Assembly: GCF_900010755.1 (NCBI RefSeq)
Contig: NZ_CZJT01000081.1
Location: 62,001-126,000 of the forward strand
Direction of reading: 5' to 3'
DNA from: Paeniglutamicibacter antarcticus
GTDB lineage: Bacteria; Actinomycetota; Actinomycetes; Actinomycetales; Micrococcaceae
Length of the DNA stretch: 64,000 bases
Shown here: positions 17,417-25,551 of the stretch, piece by piece
Layout of the letters: each line of letters opens with the position of its first letter
Position numbering within the stretch: position 1 is the stretch's first letter
Program-made: the position numbers and the translations under genes
Notes under the pieces: generated by a model
Told to the model about the DNA's origin: nothing
The model's input: only the letters and a program-made list of their open reading frames with translations
Databases searched by the model: none

Positions 17417-18229
17417 TTAGGCGGGATCCACCGGTTCCTTGGCGACGACCTTGCCGTCAACGATGGCAAAGCCGCTGTGCCACAGGGCGTCACGGTCGTG
17501 GCGGTTCAGCTTGGAAGCGTCCAACTGGACAATGAGGTCCGGGCGGCGGACAGCCGTGCGCTCAAGCTGCTTGGTGCGGCGGAAGCGCGCGATCTTGCCG
17601 TGGTTGCCCGAAAGCAGCACCTCGGGGACCTCGTGGCCTTCCCAGCTGGCCGGCTTGGTGTACACCGGGTACTCCAGCAGGCCGTCCGAGTGGGACTCCT
17701 CCACCAGGGATTCGGGGTTGCCGACAACCCCGGGAATCAGCCGGCCGATGGCCTCGACCATGGCAAGGACCGCGACTTCTCCGCCGTTGAGCACGTAGTC
17801 GCCGATGGACACCGGGCGCACGTCGAAGGATTCGGCGGCGAATTCGATGACGCGTTCGTCGATGCCCTCGTAGCGCCCGCAGGCGAAGGCCAGGTGCGGC
17901 GCCTCGGCCAGCTCGTAGGCCATTTCCTGGGTGAACACCGCACCCGCCGGCGAGGGCACGATCAGGATCGGCTTGTTGCCGCCGGTCTTGTCGACCGGCG
18001 ATTCCACGGCGATGCGCCCCAGTGCGGCTGCCCATGGTTCGGGCTTCATGACCATGCCGGCGCCACCGCCGTAGGGGGTGTCATCCACCGTGCGGTGGCG
18101 GTCGTGGGTGTAGTCGCGCAGGTCGTGGACGTTTAGGTCCAGGACGTTTTCGCGGCGTGCCTTGCCGATCAGGGAGAGGTCAAGCGCCGCAAGGTACTCG
18201 GGGAAGATGGAGACGACGTCAATGCGCAT
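17417..18229 (-). CDS. trmD: tRNA (guanine-N1-)-methyltransferase TrmD
   Basis: Makes m1G37 in tRNAs reading CNN codons, preventing +1 frameshifts. The 270-residue SPOUT enzyme starts [13 protein letters not shown] and shows the AdoMet trefoil-knot segments [13 protein letters not shown] and [11 protein letters not shown], plus the early [13 protein letters not shown] loop. The C-terminal helical domain carries [14 protein letters not shown]. It follows rimM by 6 bases; khpA-rimM-trmD is a standard cluster. Confidence 0.96.
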   Translation of the reverse strand: MRIDVVSIFPEYLAALDLSLIGKARRENVLDLNVHDLRDYTHDRHRTVDDTPYGGGAGMVMKPEPWAAALGRIAVESPVDKTGGNKPILIVPSPAGAVFTQEMAYELAEAPHLAFACGRYEGIDERVIEFAAESFDVRPVSIGDYVLNGGEVAVLAMVEAIGRLIPGVVGNPESLVEESHSDGLLEYPVYTKPASWEGHEVPEVLLSGNHGKIARFRRTKQLERTAVRRPDLIVQLDASKLNRHDRDALWHSGFAIVDGKVVAKEPVDPA

Positions 18230-18235
18230 GGGTGC

Positions 18236-18808
18236 TTAGGATTCCTCGCCCTTGGCTTCGCCGGCTGCGGATTCGGCTGCAGCATCATCCGCGGCAGCGT
18301 CTTCGCGGTTGATGTCGAAGAGGCCGTCCGGAGGGGTCATCAGGATGTAGCCGCCCTCGATATTGACCTCGGGGACAATGCTCTCCACGAAGGGCACGTA
18401 AACCTCGTCACCGTCGGTGGACTTGACCACCAGAAGGTCCTGGACGTTGCCGGTGCGCAGTGCGGTGACCTTGCCGATGACCTTGTCACCGACGCGGGCT
18501 TCGAGGTCAACGAGCTCGTGCTCGTACCAGCCCTCGCCCTCGTCTTCGGTGTCTTCGGTTTCGATGAAGAGCTTGGCTCCGCGCATGGTCTCGGCGACAT
18601 TGCGGTCAAGGATTTCCTCGAAGGCAAGCAGCAGGATTTCCTTGTTCCAGCGTGCGCCTTCGACGGTGAGGGTCTTGATGCCCGGGTGTTCGATCTCGAA
18701 AACCACACCTGGAACAAAACGGTCCTGGGGTGCGTCGGTCAACACCTGCACCGTCACCTCGCCGCGGATACCGTGTGGCTTGCCAATGCGGGCGACCTGG
18801 AGGCGCAT
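18236..18808 (-). CDS. rimM: Ribosome maturation factor RimM
   Basis: Assists maturation of the 30S head by binding S19. The start at 18808 (MRLQVARIGKPHGIRGE) is fixed by AAGGAGA upstream and by the family N-terminus; an upstream frame to 19111 runs through an intergenic hairpin and is not coding. The 190-residue protein has the RimM N domain to about 95 and the PRC-barrel with GYILMTPPDGLF at 165, followed by an Ala/Glu/Asp-rich tail. Confidence 0.94.
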   Translation of the reverse strand: MRLQVARIGKPHGIRGEVTVQVLTDAPQDRFVPGVVFEIEHPGIKTLTVEGARWNKEILLLAFEEILDRNVAETMRGAKLFIETEDTEDEGEGWYEHELVDLEARVGDKVIGKVTALRTGNVQDLLVVKSTDGDEVYVPFVESIVPEVNIEGGYILMTPPDGLFDINREDAAADDAAAESAAGEAKGEES

Positions 18809-18982
18809 GCGTTTTCTCCTTGAATACGTGAAAGGGTGTTCCGGGGATCCGGTGTGGGTGGTGCGGATGCCGCGGCGCAAGGGCCGGGAATTCGCGAAGT
18901 CTTGGTTCAATCTTACGTGGAGGATGGGGGCCTTGGCTCCCGGAAAGCTGTGAGCCGTGCGTCGCACTTTGCCCTTAACGCA

Positions 18983-19023
18983 CTGTGGTCCCACGCTTCC
19001 CTTGCGGGAGTGTGGGACCACAG
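18983..19023. repeat. Long perfect stem-loop between khpA and rimM
   Basis: CTGTGGTCCCAC (18983-18994) and GTGGGACCACAG (19012-19023) pair perfectly, and the inner bases continue the helix with two G-T pairs to give a stem of about 20 pairs and a very short loop. No T-run follows on the minus strand, so it is more likely an RNA processing or stability element than a terminator. Confidence 0.6.
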
Positions 19024-19049
19024 CTACACAAAAAGTGTAAAGAGGCTGG

Positions 19050-19289
19050 CTACCGGCGACGGTCCGTGTCAACAACGTCAACACGGATTGATTCGTCTGC
19101 CAGTGCGGCAATCACTGTGCGCAACGCTTTCGCGGTGCGACCCTGACGACCGATGACCCGACCGAGATCCTCGGGGTGCACACGCACCTCAAGGATGTCA
19201 CCGCGACGGTTCCCCTTCAACGCGACCTGCACGTCTTCGGGGGTGTCAACGATGCCACGTACCAGGTGATCCAGCGCATCTACGAGCAC
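19050..19289 (-). CDS. khpA: KH-domain RNA-binding protein (KhpA-like)
   Basis: A 79-residue single KH domain. It starts MLVDALDHLVRGIVDTPEDV and has the nucleic-acid-binding loop VIGRQGRTAKALRTVI (GxxG as GRQG). KhpA pairs with KhpB in other Gram-positives to control cell elongation and sRNA binding; in actinobacteria it lies between rpsP and rimM, as here. Three bases separate its start from the rpsP stop. Confidence 0.94.
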   Translation of the reverse strand: MLVDALDHLVRGIVDTPEDVQVALKGNRRGDILEVRVHPEDLGRVIGRQGRTAKALRTVIAALADESIRVDVVDTDRRR

Positions 19290-19292
19290 TGG

Positions 19293-19703
19293 TTACTCAG
19301 CCTCGGTTGCTTCTGCCTCAACGGCCTCAGCAGCAGGCTTTTCAGCCTTCTTGGTGATGGCCTCGGGCAGGATGACCGAGCCCTTCTCCGGAACAACGAA
19401 AGCAGGCTTAGGCTGCTTGAACTTCAAGGTGCCTTCCTGGCCCTCGATGCCCTTGAACTTCTGCCAGTCACCGGTGATCTTCAAGATCGCGGCAACCTGC
19501 TCGGTCGGCTGGGCGCCGACGGAGAGCCAGTACTGGGCACGATCCGAGGTGACCTCGATGAACGAAGGCTCTTCGGTCGGGTGGTACTTGCCGATTTCTT
19601 CAATCGCACGGCCATCGCGCTTGGAACGCGAATCCATGACGACGATACGGTAGTAAGGTGCGCGCATCTTGCCGAAGCGCTTCAGACGAATTTTAACGGC
19701 CAC
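19293..19703 (-). CDS. rpsP: 30S ribosomal protein S16
   Basis: Small-subunit assembly protein. The start is taken as GTG at 19703 ([20 protein letters not shown]) because GGAGACC lies just upstream and the S16 family begins there; the ATG-started frame from 19751 would add 16 extra residues. The 136-residue product has the S16 core to about residue 85 and then a Lys/Glu/Ala-rich tail typical of actinobacterial S16. It is the first gene of the rpsP-khpA-rimM-trmD run. Confidence 0.95.
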   Translation of the reverse strand: MAVKIRLKRFGKMRAPYYRIVVMDSRSKRDGRAIEEIGKYHPTEEPSFIEVTSDRAQYWLSVGAQPTEQVAAILKITGDWQKFKGIEGQEGTLKFKQPKPAFVVPEKGSVILPEAITKKAEKPAAEAVEAEATEAE

Positions 19704-19836
19704 TTTAGTGGTCTCCTGTTTCTCAACATGTGCGAGTCGCTGTTTCTGCACCCGTGGGGCGGGCCATACCGCGGCAACTCAAAAAGGACAGGATTCAACG
19801 CGGAGAGAGGGGCCACATCGAATCGAGTACGTATCC

Positions 19837-19842
19837 ATTATG
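19837..19842 (-). promoter_or_regulatory. Candidate -10 element for rpsP
   Basis: On the minus strand CATAAT, preceded by TGG, lies about 135 bases before the rpsP start. No good -35 is seen at the right distance, so it would be an extended -10 type promoter. Confidence 0.3.
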
Positions 19843-19928
19843 CCAGAGAATTTCCCCAGACACTGACCATGTGCCACTTTCGCCCCGGAGCGTGTCGAAT
19901 CCCACAGGCAACCGTTCGGCGGCGCGTC

Positions 19929-20528
19929 CTACTGGCCTGGAATCCGCAGCACCGCCAGGGCGCGCAGCAGGTGGGGTAGCGGGTCCGGGTCACTGCCCTG
20001 CGCCCAGCGCAGCCAGCCGGCAAAAAGTGCTGCCGAAAAGGCTGCGGATACGTAAAAGGCGTCCTCATCCCCCAGTCCCGCGGCGCACAGGAAAACCTCG
20101 ATGGCTTGTTGCTGCCCGCTGAGCTTGGATACCGAATACGCGCCGAGCTCGGCATGTTCGGCAATCAGCCGCAGGCGCCCGCGGGTGACCGCGAGGTCGG
20201 GCAGCGACCGCGCGGCGGCCTGGACCGCTGCGTACAACACGTCCAGCACCCCGGTTGCCCCCAGGGCACCGTTGCGCACGCTCAGCGATTGGTGCGATGC
20301 GGCGACGGCCGCCTCGAATCCGCCCCAGACGAGTGTCGCCTTGCTCGGGAAATACCTGTACAAGCTTTTGCGCCCGATTCCGGCCGCCGAGGCAACATCA
20401 TCCATCGACACGGCCTCGTAACCACGCTGCACAAAAAGACGCAGCGCCACGGCGGCGACCGCTTCCGGGTCGATGGTTGCTGGGCGCCCTGCCGGGCGAA
20501 CCGACTTGGGGCTGGGGCTGTCTTGCAT
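19929..20528 (-). CDS. TetR family transcriptional regulator
   Basis: DNA-binding repressor of 199 residues. The N-terminal HTH is clear: AVALRLFVQRGYEAVSMDDV, then ASAAGIGRKSLYRYFPSKATL. The rest is helical and Ala-rich, like the MftR group of TetR proteins. The start was put at ATG 20528 with GTGGG just upstream; an in-frame ATG at 20546 has no ribosome site. It is divergent from an SDR dehydrogenase with 85 bases between starts, so that gene is its probable target. Confidence 0.85.
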   Translation of the reverse strand: MQDSPSPKSVRPAGRPATIDPEAVAAVALRLFVQRGYEAVSMDDVASAAGIGRKSLYRYFPSKATLVWGGFEAAVAASHQSLSVRNGALGATGVLDVLYAAVQAAARSLPDLAVTRGRLRLIAEHAELGAYSVSKLSGQQQAIEVFLCAAGLGDEDAFYVSAAFSAALFAGWLRWAQGSDPDPLPHLLRALAVLRIPGQ

Positions 20529-20545
20529 CCCACAAGTATGTGCCA

Positions 20546-20574
20546 TTGAATTAGGATACGCAGTGTCATAACCT
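20546..20574 (+). promoter_or_regulatory. Candidate promoter of the SDR gene
   Basis: TTGAAT (20546-20551) and TAACCT (20569-20574) are spaced by 17 bases, about 40 bases before the SDR start. It lies in the space shared with the divergent TetR gene, where repression would be exerted. Confidence 0.45.
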
Positions 20575-20613
20575 GTAGGTGTCCAATCCCCACCGATCAA
20601 GGAGAACCACAGC

Positions 20614-21393
20614 ATGAGCACCGAAACCACCTGGCAGGAAGTCACCACCAACGGACGCTTCACAGGAAAGACGGTGATTGTCACGGGTGCCGGATCCGGC
20701 ATCGGCCAGGCCACGGCCCTGCGCATTGCCCACGAGGGCGGCAAGGTCATCGCCGCGGACATCAGCTCCGAACGCCTCGAAACACTGGTGGCGGAGAACG
20801 CGAACCTGGACCTGGTCACGGTTGCCGGTGACATCTCCAGCGAGGAGACCATCGCCAAGGTGGTTGCCGCGGCCGACGGTAAGGTGGACGCCCTGGCCAA
20901 CATCGCCGGCATCATGGACAGGTTCCAGCCGATCCACGAGGTCGACGACGCCACGTGGGATCGCGTGTTCACCATCAACGTCACCTCGATCATGCGCCTG
21001 AGCCGCGCGGTGGTCCCGCTGATGCTGGAGGCCGGAACCGGTTCCGTGGTCAACATTTCCTCCGAAGCCGGGCTGCGCGGTTCCGCAGCCGGTGCCGCTT
21101 ACACCGCCTCGAAGCACGCGGTCATCGGCATCACCAAGAACTCCGCGGTGATGTACGGCAAAAAGGGACTGCGCTTTAACGCCGTGGCCCCGGGTGCCAC
21201 CATCACCAACATCGAGGCGCCGATGGACTCGGCCCTGGCCATCGAGGTTCTTGGCCCGCTGATGGGCGTGAACATCCCGGCACCGGCCAGCGCCGCGCAG
21301 CTGGCCGCATCCATCACGTTCCTGCTCAGCGATGACGGCAGCAACATCAACGGCCAGGTCCTCGCCTCCGATGGCGGCTGGTCGGCAATCTAG
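20614..21393 (+). CDS. SDR family NAD(P)-dependent oxidoreductase
   Basis: Classical short-chain dehydrogenase of 259 residues. The cofactor motif is TGAGSGIG, followed by NIAGI, and the catalytic set is Ser in VVNISSEAG and YTASK (Tyr-x-x-x-Lys). The C-terminus DGSNINGQVLASDGGW is the usual SDR ending. AAGGAG lies before the ATG. Substrate unknown; context is only the divergent TetR. A strong terminator follows. Confidence 0.9.
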   Translation: MSTETTWQEVTTNGRFTGKTVIVTGAGSGIGQATALRIAHEGGKVIAADISSERLETLVAENANLDLVTVAGDISSEETIAKVVAAADGKVDALANIAGIMDRFQPIHEVDDATWDRVFTINVTSIMRLSRAVVPLMLEAGTGSVVNISSEAGLRGSAAGAAYTASKHAVIGITKNSAVMYGKKGLRFNAVAPGATITNIEAPMDSALAIEVLGPLMGVNIPAPASAAQLAASITFLLSDDGSNINGQVLASDGGWSAI

Positions 21394-21411
21394 CCAACGC
21401 CAACACAGCGC

Positions 21412-21455
21412 CGAAGCCGCGCGTGGATGCCCAATGGCATCCATACGCGGCTTCG
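21412..21455. terminator. Bidirectional terminator between SDR and quinone oxidoreductase
   Basis: Bases 21412-21431 pair with 21436-21455 over 20 positions with one mismatch and one G-T pair, loop CAAT, followed by TTTG on the plus strand. It separates two convergent genes and can serve both. Confidence 0.8.
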
Positions 21456-21473
21456 TTTGTGGGACCCGTCGGC

Positions 21474-22510
21474 TCAGGGCACCAGCACTACCTTGCCCCG
21501 CACGCGCCCGGCCACGAGGTATTCCATCGCTTCACGCGCCTGCTTGAAGGAGAAGACCTTGTCGATCTTGCTTTCCAGCGTGCCTTGGGCCATGAGGTTC
21601 ACGAGCCCCTGCAGGTCCTCGCGCTTGTTGATCGATACCAGCATCGACAGCGACTGCCGCAGGAACGGGGAGAGCAGCACGGCCCGCGCTTGCCTGCCCA
21701 TGCCAATGAAGGTGCTGCCCGGGTTTTCCGCCCCAACGATCACCACCCGCCCCGGGGTGTCAGCACTCGCCGCAGCGTGGAGATCGCCGGGCTGCCACCA
21801 ATGTCGATCACGACGTCATAGTTCGAATACTTGGCAAATGCGGTGCCTGTGGCATGGTCGTGCACCACATCGGCACCAAGCGTCGCAACAAAATCGGCCT
21901 TGGCGGCGGAGCACTCGGCACTGACATGGACCCCACGCAGCTTGGCCAATTGCACCACGAAGGACCCGACTCCCCCGGAAGCGCCGGTCACCAGCATCCT
22001 TGTCCCGGAACCCAATTCCCCCGCCTTCGCCAACGCCTGGCGCGCGGTGACCCCGGAGATGGGAAGCGCGGCCGCCTGTTCCCAGCTAATCCCCCGGGGC
22101 GGCCTAACAAGCTTGCCGGCATCGGCCAGCACGAATTCGGCAAAGGAACCACCTGCCACACCCACCACACTTTCGCCGATGCTGAACCCGGTCACCCCGG
22201 CGCCGATCCCCGCCACTTCGCCGGCAACATCAAGGCCGGGAATCGGGTTTCGCGGTGCCCGGAACCCCGCGGCCAGCCGTGCCACGCGAGGCTCGCCCGC
22301 CATGAGGTGCCAGGTTCCACGGTCCAGCCCGGCGGCTCGAACGCGCACCAACACTGTTCCGGGCCTTGGTTCGGGCCGGGCGACCGAGGAGTACTCGAGC
22401 ACTTCCGGTCCGCCGTAGCGCCCGTAGGTCACCGCCCCCATAGTTGCCGGAAGATCGCCGCGTGCTTCGAAGATGGTTTCGTTCGGGAGTTCTTCGGGTT
22501 GCTGTTCCAT
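21474..22510 (-). pseudogene. Frameshifted zinc-independent alcohol dehydrogenase / quinone oxidoreductase
   Basis: Two frames together make one medium-chain dehydrogenase. The first (22510 to 21740) holds the GroES-like domain and the cofactor-binding TGASGGVGSFVVQLAK, and stops after LRRVLTPRGGW. The second (from 21746 to 21474) carries on with VIVGAENPGS...GRQARAVLLSPFLRQ and ends GRVRGKVVLVP, the usual C-terminus of this family. Joining needs a one-base change in the C/G-rich run near 21745-21757. Either this is a real inactivating mutation or a homopolymer sequencing error. An operator-bearing gap separates it from a divergent TetR gene. Confidence 0.85.
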
Positions 22511-22559
22511 GGCTCTTCCTTCTCCGGGAGTACCGCCGCGGCGTCAAGGCGACACCAAC

Positions 22560-22600
22560 TTTCGTACTGTGTACGAAAATACCTTACGCAGTACGAAAAT
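22560..22600. promoter_or_regulatory. TetR operator region between oxidoreductase and TetR gene
   Basis: TTTCGTAC-TGT-GTACGAAA (22560-22578) is a perfect 8-base inverted repeat, and its right half GTACGAAAAT occurs again exactly 20 bases further (22591-22600), two helical turns away on the same face. It lies 20 to 60 bases before the TetR start, the right place to control both divergent genes. Confidence 0.8.
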
Positions 22601-22620
22601 GCGATAGGGTGAGCCTCATC

Positions 22621-23448
22621 ATGGTGAAAGAAATTTCCGGGATCCCCGGTGCCAAGTTGCCGCTCGATCGCGAACTGGTGCTCGAGCGTGCCATGGAATT
22701 GGCCGATGGTGCCGGCCTGGGCGCCCTGACCATGCGCTCCTTGGCCCAGTCGCTCGGCGTCAAACCAATGTCCGTCTACTACTACGTGGCCAACAAGTCC
22801 GAGATCCTCGATGGGCTCGTGGACAGGGTTTTCGAGGAAGCTGATGCCGCCAGGCTAGGGCACGTTGCCTCCTGGCAGCAGGCAATGCGCAACCGGGCCA
22901 TTGCCCTGCGAAACACCCTGGTGCGACACAAGTGGGCCCTTGGGCTCCTTGAATCGCGGATGTCCCCGGGCGCTGCGACCCTGCGCCACCACAACGCAAC
23001 CCTTGAAACCTTGCGCCTGGCAGGATTCGGCGTCGTGCTTGCGACCCGCGCCTACGCCCTGCTCGATAGCTACATTTACGGTTTCGTCCTTCAAGAATCA
23101 ACGATTCCCGTCGGCGACGGGTCAAGCATCCCCGCCGTTGCAGAAACGATGGTCAAGCACTTTGAATCCGGCCAATACCCCTACCTGGTCGAGGCCGCCA
23201 CCGAGGTTGTCATGCAGCCGGGCTACGACTTTGGCAGCCAGTTCGAGGACGGTCTCGACCTGCTCATTCGCGGGCTCGAGGTTTGGTTGGAATCGACGCC
23301 AACCAGCGGCACCGCTTCTCAACAACCAGGCAGCACCAACAACTCGCACATCGAAACCAGGCTAGAGGAAACCCCATGGCACCGGCAGACCACTGGAAAC
23401 GCGCACAGCTCGATGACCCGTTCTGGACCGAACAATCCGCCGGATTGA
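22621..23448 (+). CDS. TetR family regulator with tetracycline-repressor-type C domain
   Basis: A 275-residue regulator. The start at 22621 (MVKEISGIPGAKLPLDRE) leaves the operator upstream; the longer frame would run through it. The HTH is LERAMELADGAGLGALTMRSL, then AQSLGVKPMSVYYYVANKSEIL. The middle part (about 70-225) fits the TetR_C_1 ligand domain with LLDSYIYGFVLQE. The last ~45 residues are Ser/Thr/Asn-rich, and the end overlaps the next gene by 73 bases, so the tail may be a stop-codon-loss extension. Probably represses itself and the divergent oxidoreductase. Confidence 0.85.
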   Translation: MVKEISGIPGAKLPLDRELVLERAMELADGAGLGALTMRSLAQSLGVKPMSVYYYVANKSEILDGLVDRVFEEADAARLGHVASWQQAMRNRAIALRNTLVRHKWALGLLESRMSPGAATLRHHNATLETLRLAGFGVVLATRAYALLDSYIYGFVLQESTIPVGDGSSIPAVAETMVKHFESGQYPYLVEAATEVVMQPGYDFGSQFEDGLDLLIRGLEVWLESTPTSGTASQQPGSTNNSHIETRLEETPWHRQTTGNAHSSMTRSGPNNPPD

Positions 23449-23999
23449 GGGATCCGCATGTGGCACCCATCAATGAGCTAATCGGCACGTTGAGCCAGGC
23501 CAAACACGGAGTCAGGCTTCCCCTGGCCGCGCCATGGCATGGAGGTATCAACGCTCCGGTGCTCAGCGTCTTGAACGACCCCGGCGAACAAGCCCTGGTC
23601 CCGGGGTACCTGTGCCTGCGCAACCCGGACCGGGCCTCGGATCGCCAGCGCCACCTGATGACTGCCTTCGACATCGACCCGGCAGATTTCTGCCCCTGGA
23701 ACGGCTACCCCTGGCCCCGCGAGAACAAGAAGGACCTCACTCCCGACGAGGCGCTCGACGGCGGGCAAGCCCTGCTGGAGATGATGTCGCTGATGACCAA
23801 CCTGCACCTGCTGCTGTTGCTCGGACGCAAGGCCAGGGACGCCGCCGATGCCGTGTTGCCGGAACTGACTGCCACGTATCCGCAGGTGCAGGTCATTCGT
23901 TCATTGCACCCGTTGGGCGCCAAGAGCACCGTCCATCGCGAGGAGCAGAAGCTCGTGTGGGCCAACATTGCCCAGCTCATCAGGCAATCCCGGAGCTGA
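23376..23999 (+). CDS. Uracil-DNA glycosylase-like protein, copy 1
   Basis: A 207-residue protein that reads like a divergent UDG-superfamily fold: PVLSVLNDPGEQA in the place of the first substrate loop, FCPWNGYPWPR in the middle, LLLLGRKARDA for the central strand and VIRSLHPLGAKS for the HPS-type loop near the end. Whether it removes uracil is not known; key residues differ from family 1 and 4 enzymes. The start at 23376 has GAGGAAA upstream and overlaps the TetR gene. The next gene is a paralogue. Confidence 0.6.
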   Translation: MAPADHWKRAQLDDPFWTEQSAGLRDPHVAPINELIGTLSQAKHGVRLPLAAPWHGGINAPVLSVLNDPGEQALVPGYLCLRNPDRASDRQRHLMTAFDIDPADFCPWNGYPWPRENKKDLTPDEALDGGQALLEMMSLMTNLHLLLLLGRKARDAADAVLPELTATYPQVQVIRSLHPLGAKSTVHREEQKLVWANIAQLIRQSRS

Positions 24000-24123
24000 T
24001 TCCGCAGGTGAATGTGCGCTAATCGTCACAAGCTACTGGTGTCCGATACATAGGAGCAGCTGGCAGCACGTGACATGCTTGATACTTACGTTCCCCCACA
24101 ACCGCTCCAAAGAGAGAACCGAA

Positions 24124-25011
24124 ATGCCCCGCATGATGAACGACCCCGACTTCAAAATCTCCCAGGAAGCGGAGCTGTGGGCCGAACATGTAGCGCCCAT
24201 CAACTCCCTGGTGCAGGACCTGCGCACGGAAAAGCCTTCCGAATCCGGCCCTTCGGTCCAGTTCACTGCCCCGCTGCATGGCGGCACCGATGCGACGATC
24301 CTCTGCCTCATGCCCAACCCCGAGCCAGCGAACCGCCCGGAAGACGGCATTGACATGCTCTCCTCCGAGGATGACAACGCGCTCGCCGAGGCCATGTCCC
24401 TGCTCTTGGCCGAGGCCGGCATCGATGCCAAGGAAACCATCGTGTGGAACGCCCACCCGTGGTACCGCGCCGAGGATGAAACCGGCCGCCTGAATGCGGC
24501 TCAGATGAACGCGGGCCTGGAGCCGATGGCTCGGCTCTTGCGTCTGGTGCCGACCCTGCGCGCAGTCATCCTGATGGGCAAGGGCCCCGAGGAGTTCTGG
24601 GCCAAGATCGTCAAGAAGTACCCGATGGCAGTCAGCCGGATCACCCCTATCGCCAGCTTCTCCCCCGCCCCGCTTTCACTCAGCGGCACCAAGGCCCAGC
24701 GTGAGGCCCGCATGGAGCGCCGCGCCGAGGCCATGCGCGAGGCCCGCTCGCTGGTTCGTCCCGCCCGCGGCCCGGCCGGACCGCGCCGCGAAACCCTGGT
24801 TCGTGCAGACGAACTGGGCCCGGAGCACCTGGGGCGCGTGATCGAGGTAACCGACGGCAACCAGACGCTTCACGGTCCGCTGCTCAAGGCCTTCCAGCCC
24901 AGCCCCGAATGGCGCGTGACGTTAACGGTGGGCGTTGCCGACCAGCGTCGCTCACTGGGCGTCGCCGCGGATACCTGGGTGCGCATTTACCGGGGCACCG
25001 GCGCCCGCTAA
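24124..25011 (+). CDS. Uracil-DNA glycosylase-like protein, copy 2 with C-terminal extension
   Basis: A 295-residue paralogue of the previous gene: both have HVAPIN early on, then APLHGG (APWHGG in copy 1), ILCLMPNPEPANR against VLSVLNDPGEQA, IVWNAHPWYR against FCPWNGYPWPR, and AVILMGKGPEEFW. After about residue 190 it adds a basic Arg/Ala-rich linker and a beta-rich C-terminal domain of about 70 residues (ELGPEHLGRVIEV to the end), absent in copy 1. AGAGAGA precedes the ATG at 24124. A strong terminator follows. Confidence 0.6.
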   Translation: MPRMMNDPDFKISQEAELWAEHVAPINSLVQDLRTEKPSESGPSVQFTAPLHGGTDATILCLMPNPEPANRPEDGIDMLSSEDDNALAEAMSLLLAEAGIDAKETIVWNAHPWYRAEDETGRLNAAQMNAGLEPMARLLRLVPTLRAVILMGKGPEEFWAKIVKKYPMAVSRITPIASFSPAPLSLSGTKAQREARMERRAEAMREARSLVRPARGPAGPRRETLVRADELGPEHLGRVIEVTDGNQTLHGPLLKAFQPSPEWRVTLTVGVADQRRSLGVAADTWVRIYRGTGAR

Positions 25012-25031
25012 AAAGACCAAAAAGTTGAATA

Positions 25032-25074
25032 CGAAAAGCGCCTGTTCCCGGATCCCGGCAACAGGCGCTTTTCG
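25032..25074 (+). terminator. Terminator after the UDG-like pair
   Basis: CGAAAAGCGCCTGTT (25032-25046) pairs perfectly with AACAGGCGCTTTTCG (25060-25074). The stem itself contains the A and T runs, so it can work in both directions. Confidence 0.85.
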
Positions 25075-25175
25075 TTGGCGGCAGTTTGTTCCGTTGCCAT
25101 TTGGGGCTAATTGCGTTCGCTCACCACCATGGGTCTTGGCATAGCCAATTCGCTTTCCCGGAAAGCGAGCACACG

Positions 25176-25373
25176 ATGAGTACCACCGAAAAAGTTATTG
25201 AAACGACCGTCACCAACGACGGCAGCGCAACAGTCATCACCGAGGGCAAAACCCCCGAATGCTCGATTTATGTGGTGAGCACGGCATCGGCGCAGAAATT
25301 GGAGTCATCTTCGCAGATCAGGTCAACGAGGCTTACGAATGCGTTCTGGCGTCAGACATTTACTACCGTTTAG
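25176..25373 (+). CDS. Possible small hypothetical protein, perhaps frameshifted
   Basis: A 65-residue frame starting MSTTEKVIETTVTNDGSATV, with GGAAAG upstream. Its second half does not look protein-like, whereas the overlapping +2 frame from about 25259 to 25459 does (IGAEIGVIFADQVNEAYECV, then a VVTST segment). A one-base change near 25270-25300 would join them into one protein of about 95 residues. No family recognised. The rest of 25075-25551 holds nothing I can name and is richer in A/T than its surroundings. Confidence 0.3.
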   Translation: MSTTEKVIETTVTNDGSATVITEGKTPECSIYVVSTASAQKLESSSQIRSTRLTNAFWRQTFTTV

Positions 25374-25551
25374 TGGTCGTCACTTCAACGATGGCCGAAG
25401 CCCACAGCAGCGTCAGGCTTGATAGCCTTTCGCTTGTTTTTACTGGCGCCAGTCCATAAGCACTTGTGGTTCCCTTACTAAGCGATATCGGCCCTGAAAA
25501 TTATGGATGTTCTCCGATCTCGCATCGAACGTTCCCGGGTCCATCCAACGG

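Noticed and set aside
20566..21444. Minus-strand frame of 292 codons
   Set aside because: Antisense to the SDR gene, which has full catalytic motifs.
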